This document shows, piece after piece, positions 57,972-64,000 of a DNA stretch of 64,000 bases. Location: positions 62,001 to 126,000 of the forward strand of contig NW_024882976.1 in NCBI RefSeq assembly GCF_019059575.1. The letters are read 5' to 3'. Source of the DNA: Amphibalanus amphitrite. Its lineage: Eukaryota > Arthropoda > Thecostraca > Balanomorpha > Balanidae. The notes under the pieces were generated by a model, which saw only the letters and a program-made list of their open reading frames with translations, was not told where the DNA came from and ran no database searches. Positions within the stretch are counted from its first letter, which is position 1. Each line of letters begins with the position of its first letter. The position numbers and the translations under genes were made by a program.

Positions 57972-58675
57972 CTAGTTGTAGGCCGGGGTGGGCTTATAGG
58001 TGGGGGCGGGCTTGTAGGTAGGGGCGGGCTTGTATGCGGGCGCGGGCTGGTAAGCAGGGGCGGGCTTGTAGGCCGGGGCAGGCTTGTAGCTGGGCTTGTA
58101 CTCGTCGTAGCGGGCCTCACCCTCGTAGATGACGTCAGCAATCAGACCAGAGTAGGCGTCATCCACACGGTAGGTGACCGTCTGGGTACGGCCGTCGGGC
58201 AGCACAACCGAGTAAGATCCCTGGGTGGCGTAGCCGTCACGCGCCTCCTGGGCGTTGAAGACGGGCTCGTAGTCTCCGTATCCGTGGACGTCGTAGCTGA
58301 AGTCGTACTTGGGCGGCTCGTCGTAGCTCTCCTGGTGGTAGGGAGCGGGCTTGTAGGCCGGCTGGGGGTGGTAGGCGGGCCTGGGCGCGTAGGTGGGCTT
58401 GTAGGTCGGGGCGTAGGTGGGCGCCGGAGTGGTGTAGGGCGCGTTGTCGGCGGCGGCAACGGCCAGCAGGGCGGCAACCACGAAGAGCTAGAACAAGGAC
58501 ATCATCGGCAATGTAAGTTCTACATTTCTTTTCCATAAAACCATTTTCATTTACTCATTGCTGAACACATGAGTTTCAAGCGAGTTTCAAGCTCTTTAAT
58601 CCACGAGAACGTTAGGGTATAGCGCCTTAAATTCACTCTTACATTCAAATGGGTTTCCCGTCCCCTCACCTTCAT
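57972..58675 (-). CDS. RR-type cuticle protein, type B (gene 10)
   Basis: On the minus strand, exon 1 is 58675-58670 (ATG AAG, donor gtgagg) and exon 2 is 58487-57972. The acceptor reads ttctag instead of the ttcag of all siblings; it is still a legal AG, and the first exon-2 codon becomes CTC, giving MKLFVVAALLAVAAAD. The product is 173 aa: type B extension, RR domain at about 63-128 (PYHQESYDEPPKYDF, SGLIADVIY with Ile for Thr) and a KPAP repeat tail ending KPTPAYN. The polyadenylation signal is the complement of 57867-57872. It probably remains functional; the altered acceptor and T-to-I change are the only irregularities. Confidence 0.88.
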
Positions 58676-58704
58676 GTTGTTGGTAGTGAGGCGGTGTGTG
58701 ATCG

Positions 58705-58775
58705 TCTGATGGTGGGTGCGGTGTGGAGCCGTGTTTTATACACGGTCCAGCTGCGGTGACCGCCAGTGATGGTGA
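58705..58775 (-). promoter_or_regulatory. core promoter of cuticle gene 10 (type B)
   Basis: On the minus strand, TATAAAA is at 58740-58734 and initiator TCAGA at 58709-58705. The upstream CGGTCA half-sites and CCGTGT/ACACGG arms are as in genes 8 and 9. Confidence 0.8.
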
Positions 58776-59104
58776 CCCTGCCGGGGGCGGCGGCGCCACG
58801 CGGGGAGCGGCCGGCTCCAGCACATGGTATCCCCAGCTTGGACGTCTCAACATACCCGTAATCATTGGTAAGGTCTTCGATTTATGATTTCATTCGCAAC
58901 ATCCCAAGTTTTTTCATTGATTAATAAATGATTCGAAAATAACCAGGTTTCAAAATACAGGCTAACAGCGCATGATATAATAGTAAGAACGGCGACCCTG
59001 TAGATGTACATAGTAGTAAGTTGGCGACTCTACTCGAGCTTGAGCATTGAGCAATGCCCAGTTCGATTCCAACTGGCTACCACTGCACACAAAAATTCGG
59101 GAAC

Positions 59105-60259
59105 TTAACCCGCGCCCCGCTGGGGGGGGGGGGGGGCAGAATCTGCCACCCCTCCCGTTTTCGCCAATAACTTCTAAACGCGTTACGCCAGCGACGTCAA
59201 ACTTTCAGTGCCTTATCATACATCAATTTGACACGTTCCCTGAAAATTTGAGCGAAATCCGTCCGGAAAAAAATTGAGAAAATGACGTTTTAGTGACGTC
59301 ATGTTCGCCATTTTAAAACGGCAAAATGTCAAACGCCGCTAACATCTTCATTTTTAAAGGAATCAAGACGTAACAAAAAGATTATACGTGATTTTACTTT
59401 GTCTATCAAATGACTATCTCGGTTTTTTGAAAATTTTGGATTTTGGCCCATTTTTTAATTATAAAATCCAAAATTTTGAGTGTATCAATAAACCGGAATA
59501 TATGTCAGAGAAGTGGTCTATGTGCACGTACATACCAATTTTCAGAAGAATCGGTTCAAAAATGTGGGAGTTATTCAAAATTTTATGACGTCACGACACA
59601 CAAAATTTTTGAAGAATGATTTTTTTGGAAGTTCTAGACCTCGTACGGAAACAAAAATAGCACCATTCGACTCGCCGTGAAAACCACATCAGATAGACAC
59701 CTTTTTAGGCCTTAACAACCAACTTCAAAATTTGACCCCACTTGACCTGACCTTGACCTGACCTCGACCTGAAATTCATCCAGAGGTGGTCCATATCACT
59801 TATTGAGTGTGCCTATTGAATTCTATGAATAAAATGACCCATAAAACATGTGTCGCACATGCCCTTTTCTATATTTTGTTTTTGGTGACCTGACCTGACC
59901 TGACCTGACCTGACCTTGACCTTGAACTTTGAATGAAATTGTGTGCAAAGAATATTGTCTTGGTAGCCTAAGAACACGTTTTGGGCAATCAGTCTCAGTC
60001 CATTCTTCGGCAACTACGGTGCAAGGCCGATATTGTAGAAATTTGCATTTTGTACCCTTGACCTGACATTGACCTGACCTCTGACCTACTTAAGCAAAAA
60101 CATTGGGCTCCTAAGATCCGCCTTGTTGAGAGCTTTCGATTTCCGTTTTCCCCCTCTTTCTACGACCATCGGTTCGGAAGTTAGACAGGGGGGGGGGGGT
60201 AGAATCTGCCCCCCCCCCAGGGCGTGTATGGCTGAATAGCCCAGCGGGGCGCAGGTTAA
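59105..60259. mobile_element. TTAA-flanked piggyBac-like MITE (1.15 kb)
   Basis: TTAA lies at 59105-59108 and 60256-60259. The termini are CCCGCGCCCCGCTGGGG and CCAGCGGGGCGCAGG. The interior closely follows 38045-39231, including (TGACC)5 near 59888-59912. It shares its right TTAA with the next element. Confidence 0.9.
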
Positions 60260-61160
60260 CCCTCGCCCGTATTGGTGTTTTGCCAGCCGCGAACGTATAC
60301 GGCGGGAGGGGGTCCGTTGGACACCCCCCTTGCCCTTTGGCCCCTGATCAAGCTAGAGCATTGCGAAAAAAAACGAGCGAGTTACCCGTGACGAGAGAAA
60401 GCCGATGATACCCGATTTTAAGGTCCTAGTTCATTGACTGACCTTCCAAGTCAGGTCAATGACCCAAAAGTCGGGAAAATCGGGATCTGTTGGAACGTCG
60501 TAAAGTGTGGCTGCTACGAGGTTTTCCGCGGTGATGATCACGAATATCATGCCATTTTTTATCACAGATGATGTCTTCATGCATTTATGTCAGGTCGGGT
60601 CAGGTCAGGTCAGGTCAGCAAGTAGGGGTCCTGTTGGTATTCTTATCAGGTGTCAACCGTCTCTGATAGCTTCGTAACATGTTACGAACGCACCAAAACT
60701 ACTTTGCGAATGTTCAAATGGTTGCTAAACTCGAATTTAACTCCAAATAGGTACTAGCCTAGAAACATGTTAAACTCGAAAAAGTGAACCGAGATCATCA
60801 AAGTTCAATGACTTGACTTGACCTTCAGGTGACCTTGAAACCCACCCTAATGCATGGGACCAACGTCCAAAATCATATCACATGTTTGAGCGCTTGGAAC
60901 CACGCAAAGACTGCAAACGCGCGCCTAATGCAAGTCGACATACGCCGAATCGCGATTCCAGCCAAGCATGGTCTCGTAAAGTAGATCACAGGTCAAAGGT
61001 CATTTGAGTCAGAATTATGAAATTTTCAGGGTAGGTGTAAAATTGATTACCGCGAGGGTACTAAGAGTTTTGTCGCGATCGGCCGCTTTTTACGCGAGTT
61101 CTTCGCGAAAAACCGAGGGTGGTCCATTCGACCCCCTACATATATACGGGCGAGTGTTAA
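60256..61160. mobile_element. TTAA-flanked MITE abutting the previous one (0.9 kb)
   Basis: TTAA lies at 60256-60259 (shared) and 61157-61160. The termini are CCCTCGCCCGTATTG and ATATACGGGCGAGTG. It contains (GGTCA)5 near 60595-60620, and a block 60655-61020 parallels 37055-37420. Confidence 0.8.
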
Positions 61161-61369
61161 TCAGATTTTTGTCCTGCTAGATCACAGTACTCGTAAGATC
61201 GGTCCACCCCGGTGGCGGACGACGCGGATGCCGATGAATATACGACCGATGAAAAGTGTTGGTGTTTGCTTCCAGCTGCATCCGATCGGTGTGCTCTGGG
61301 ACAATGAGAACTGTCAGGTGAATGGTTTGGGACTGCAGGTTTGGGAACATTTTCATCAGACCTCAGTTC

Positions 61370-62140
61370 ACCGATGGGTTAGGTTGGAATCGTGTTTGTC
61401 AGCTCAGAAACTGTTATTTGATTGATGAGGTGCTGTGGTATAAGGATAGAGACGTACTTTTAGGCATCGAAAACTCTCGCGTGACTTATGGGTTGTGCTA
61501 GAGAGCTTCGAAAATTGCCAACTGATGTTGTAGTTCAAATTTGGAATGCATTGGTACAGCTTGTCAGTACTTAATTCAAAATTGAGCATAACATAACTAA
61601 GCAATACTCCGTAGTCCGTTCACTCGAGCCATAAAAAATATGCAAAGTTTTGAACTTGCACCACTATTTGACATGAAAAGTCGAAATTGTTGAACGTTCC
61701 AGATGCGCCTTTGTGGCAACCCCTCAACACCACCTCGCGGGACTCGGCCACAGCTAGTTTCGGAGAGAGAAGTTGGGGGAATGGCTTTAGGTCTTCTTCC
61801 CTCAGTGGCATTCAGCTTAAGGTTCAGGCAAGCGCGGGTATCATAACAAGTCGCAACTGACAATGATGGCATACTGAAAGAAATAAAAGTGTTCATCAAG
61901 GTAAGAAACTTAGAAATAGTCTGAAAGCACAAACTTAACTATGCATTGTTTATGTGTCGATTAAACACGGCAATGGCCAAACAGTTGTGCCATCGAGCTC
62001 ATAAAAAAGGTCAGCTCAAATTTCATATTTCTTAAAAATAAGTATTTTAGGGGAACATTCCCGAAACTATGCTATTTTTGCATTAACCGTGTTTCGTTGC
62101 AGAGTTTCGAGCAATGAGATAGTATGTTGCCTGAATGAAT
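61370..62140. repeat. third copy of the gene 10 downstream flank, without a gene
   Basis: It parallels 56530-57540 in the same orientation (aaactgttatttgattg, gagacgtact, attgccaNctgat, aaaatatgc, catatttcttaaaa, aagtatt.taggggaa, gagtttc.agcaatgagat). No RR exon follows before the window ends, so the unit is truncated or diverges after 62140. Confidence 0.7.
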
Positions 62141-62639
62141 GCAGTAAATGGTGAATGGCGGTGAAAAATGGTGTAGCCTTCACCGCTTCCTGGGGCATTC
62201 CACGATAGATCGACCAAAAAAACTTAAAATTTACACCCGCATATTTTATTTTTTGCTTAAAATTGGTCTAATGGGTTGTTATGGGCGGGGAACCCAGCTG
62301 TGGCAAGGATTTTTTTCTTCGAACAACGGTTTCCGAGATATAGCCTCGGGCAGTTCCTGGAGGTCACGCTGCAACCCTATGTTTGGCGGCTTATAACTCA
62401 GAAACTATTGGTTTTCTATGGTAAAAACTTAATATGGTTCAACTCGCAATCAACCAACAAACGTTTTGGCTATCTCGGATTTTCGAATTTTGAAAATTTT
62501 GATCACGTGACATCTTGACCTTTTTTTCGAAGAGTGACCTTGATATTTTCCCAACTGAAAGTCGCAATTTTGTCTGATGACGATTAAAGCCTTATCAATT
62601 GTCATTCATATGCGATAATAAAAAAGTGGCTTTCGGCCT

Positions 62640-63075
62640 GCGTTGACCTCAGGTCAGGTCATTTTTATGACCTTCCCATTATTACGAGCGGGAGCGACAG
62701 CGAGATCTCGAGAACAAAGCAAGATAGCGACAAGCGGTAAACGGCACAGGGTACACATGGATAAGGTCTACACTTTTTACTGAGGTCATTTTCAGGTCAG
62801 GTCAAAGATGACGTCACAGGGGTAAAAAGAAAGTCTAAATGGCGGCACCACATATAAATGAAGTTTTTCTCGAATAACTTTCGAAGTATCCCAGCTAGGA
62901 ACAAACTAATAGCACCATCGTGATCCTCTCGTCGATCCGCATCGAAACATGTGTATGTTGACCTCGAAAGGTCAAGGTCAAAAGTTGACCTTAGGTCACG
63001 TGACCTTAAGGTCATCATATATATCATTCGATGGGCCTTGACGAGCTGAACACAATGAGCCTATCCGCGCGGCTG
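62640..63075. repeat. fragment related to the 4106-5896 element
   Basis: It shares 'agatctcgagaacNaagcaagatagcgacaagcggtaaacggca' style text with 4175-4225, and then the same order of TGACCT/AGGTCA words to 4540. No TTAA termini were identified here. Confidence 0.65.
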
Positions 63076-63079
63076 TAGG

Positions 63080-63655
63080 GGAGAGTGGGGCACATTCGTG
63101 CAAAAAATGGATAAACCCATATATCTGTTCTTTGGTTAGTGCAATGGCAAAATTGTTGATTGTAGTATGGAAAGGAACTATTGCAGATAGTTTTCCTCTG
63201 TTAGTTATCCTATAAAATTATTGCTTCCATTAGAAAAAATGACTTTTATTAACTCTGAACATTTGCACGAAACTGCCCCACCTATGGGGCACATTCGTTC
63301 AAGAGATGGGGCACTTCCGTTCACCCGGCAAAATTCGAGAAATTACCGGGCATTACCAGAAATTTACCAAAGGAAATTGGCAGGGGGTCATTTCACTTGA
63401 TTCCTTTCGACAAGAATGCATTGCACAACAAATGTAGAAAGAATGGGCTGGCCAACAAGAATGTGCCAACTGCCGGCCTCCGTGACCTCGCCAAGTTCGC
63501 GTGAATTGCTCGTCACGACGTCGCAAGCAGTCGAGACTGAGTCAGGCGAGCGTCATTAGAGAAACCTACTACAGATAAAGTCATAAATCGCAAAAACTAA
63601 AAAAAATATGCACGAATGTGCCCCCAGGCAGTGCGTACACGAACCTGCCCCACAA
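63080..63655. mobile_element. probable TIR repeat with GGGGCACATTCGTGCA-like ends
   Basis: GTGGGGCACATTCGTGCA begins at about 63087, and its imperfect inverse, TACACGAACCTGCCCCAC, ends at about 63653. Internal repeats of 'ggggcacNttcgt' are at 63290 and 63308. No target duplication could be fixed. The tail to 64000 holds nothing recognised. Confidence 0.5.
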
Positions 63656-64000
63656 CGTTATTAGTAATATATTTCAAAATTTCTTTTTGAAAAAATGACA
63701 CTTTTCAACAAACAAGTTTGCAGCAGTTCCGTGAATAGAGTGGGCTTCTTCACCCCCAATTTTGAAAAGCTGAACCACATTTCCGAGTCAGGATCACGAA
63801 AATGGATGATATGAGAAAAGTTTGGAAAGCTCACGAATATTACAAATTTGCGTTTTTATCAAGCATGACAGCAGGTACAGTGTTGTCTTCTACGGTGAAC
63901 GAAGGGCGGCAATGATAGACATACAGGGTGATTCATAGCCGTGTGACCGAAAATAAATGAAAACTACAGAAAATGCTTTCGTGCTACATGCGATTGCTAA

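Overview
The window reads as arthropod nuclear DNA, probably crustacean (a barnacle-like thecostracan is a guess from protein style only). The reasons are a cluster of Rebers-Riddiford (RR) chitin-binding cuticle protein genes, GT/AG introns that split the signal peptide, TATA boxes followed about 32 bp later by the arthropod initiator TCAGT, AATAAA polyadenylation signals, and a heavy load of small DNA transposons. No bacterial operon, rRNA or CRISPR is visible.

Genes. Ten RR cuticle genes are visible: eight on + (exon 1 at 3136, 7833, 19156, 24806, 28504, 34906, 41668, 49403) and two on - (exon 1 at 55250 and 58675). Nine are small (141-173 aa). Each has a six-base first coding exon (ATG AAG), an intron, and a single second exon, so the protein starts M-K-(F/L)-F, not at the methionines open inside the introns. 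Two subfamilies are clear: short type A (genes 1-6) and a type B with an N-terminal extension and a C-terminal KPAP/Y repeat (genes 8-10). Gene 2 looks like an A/B chimera. Gene 7 is a 640-aa RR protein with long Tyr-Pro repeat arms. An unrelated 551-aa low-complexity secreted protein lies at 14066-17199, with several decayed copies of its promoter and first exon in its intron.

Promoters. Type A promoters carry a near-identical block of roughly 90 bp: a CCACGCCC box, TCTAGGTCA (an HR3/E75/FTZ-F1-like nuclear-receptor half-site) ending exactly 19 bp before the TATA start, the TATA box, then TCAGT. Type B promoters have a different block but also place a GGTCA half-site 17 bp before TATA. This fits moult-timed expression of exoskeletal proteins; that is inference.

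Between the genes. 1-425 is the end of a TTAA-flanked element, followed by a 96-bp minisatellite. 4.1-7.5 kb, 17.8-18.8, 26.5-27.7, 30.5-31.6, 38.0-39.2, 50.9-52.1, 59.1-60.3 and 60.3-61.2 kb hold piggyBac-like TTAA MITEs with C-rich/G-rich ends and interiors full of GGTCA/TGACC words. hAT-like elements with 8-bp target duplications lie at 10.07-11.32, 30.08-30.35, 31.87-33.51 and 52.38-54.13 kb. A mariner-type MITE is at 19.98-20.56 kb, a (CCCTA)n array at 22.3-22.8 kb, a 437-bp tandem repeat at 22.85-24.1 kb and a 3.4-kb interrupted palindrome at 45.0-48.4 kb. Several insertions can be confirmed by empty sites elsewhere in the window. The 3' half (49-62 kb) is built from duplicated gene-plus-flank units.
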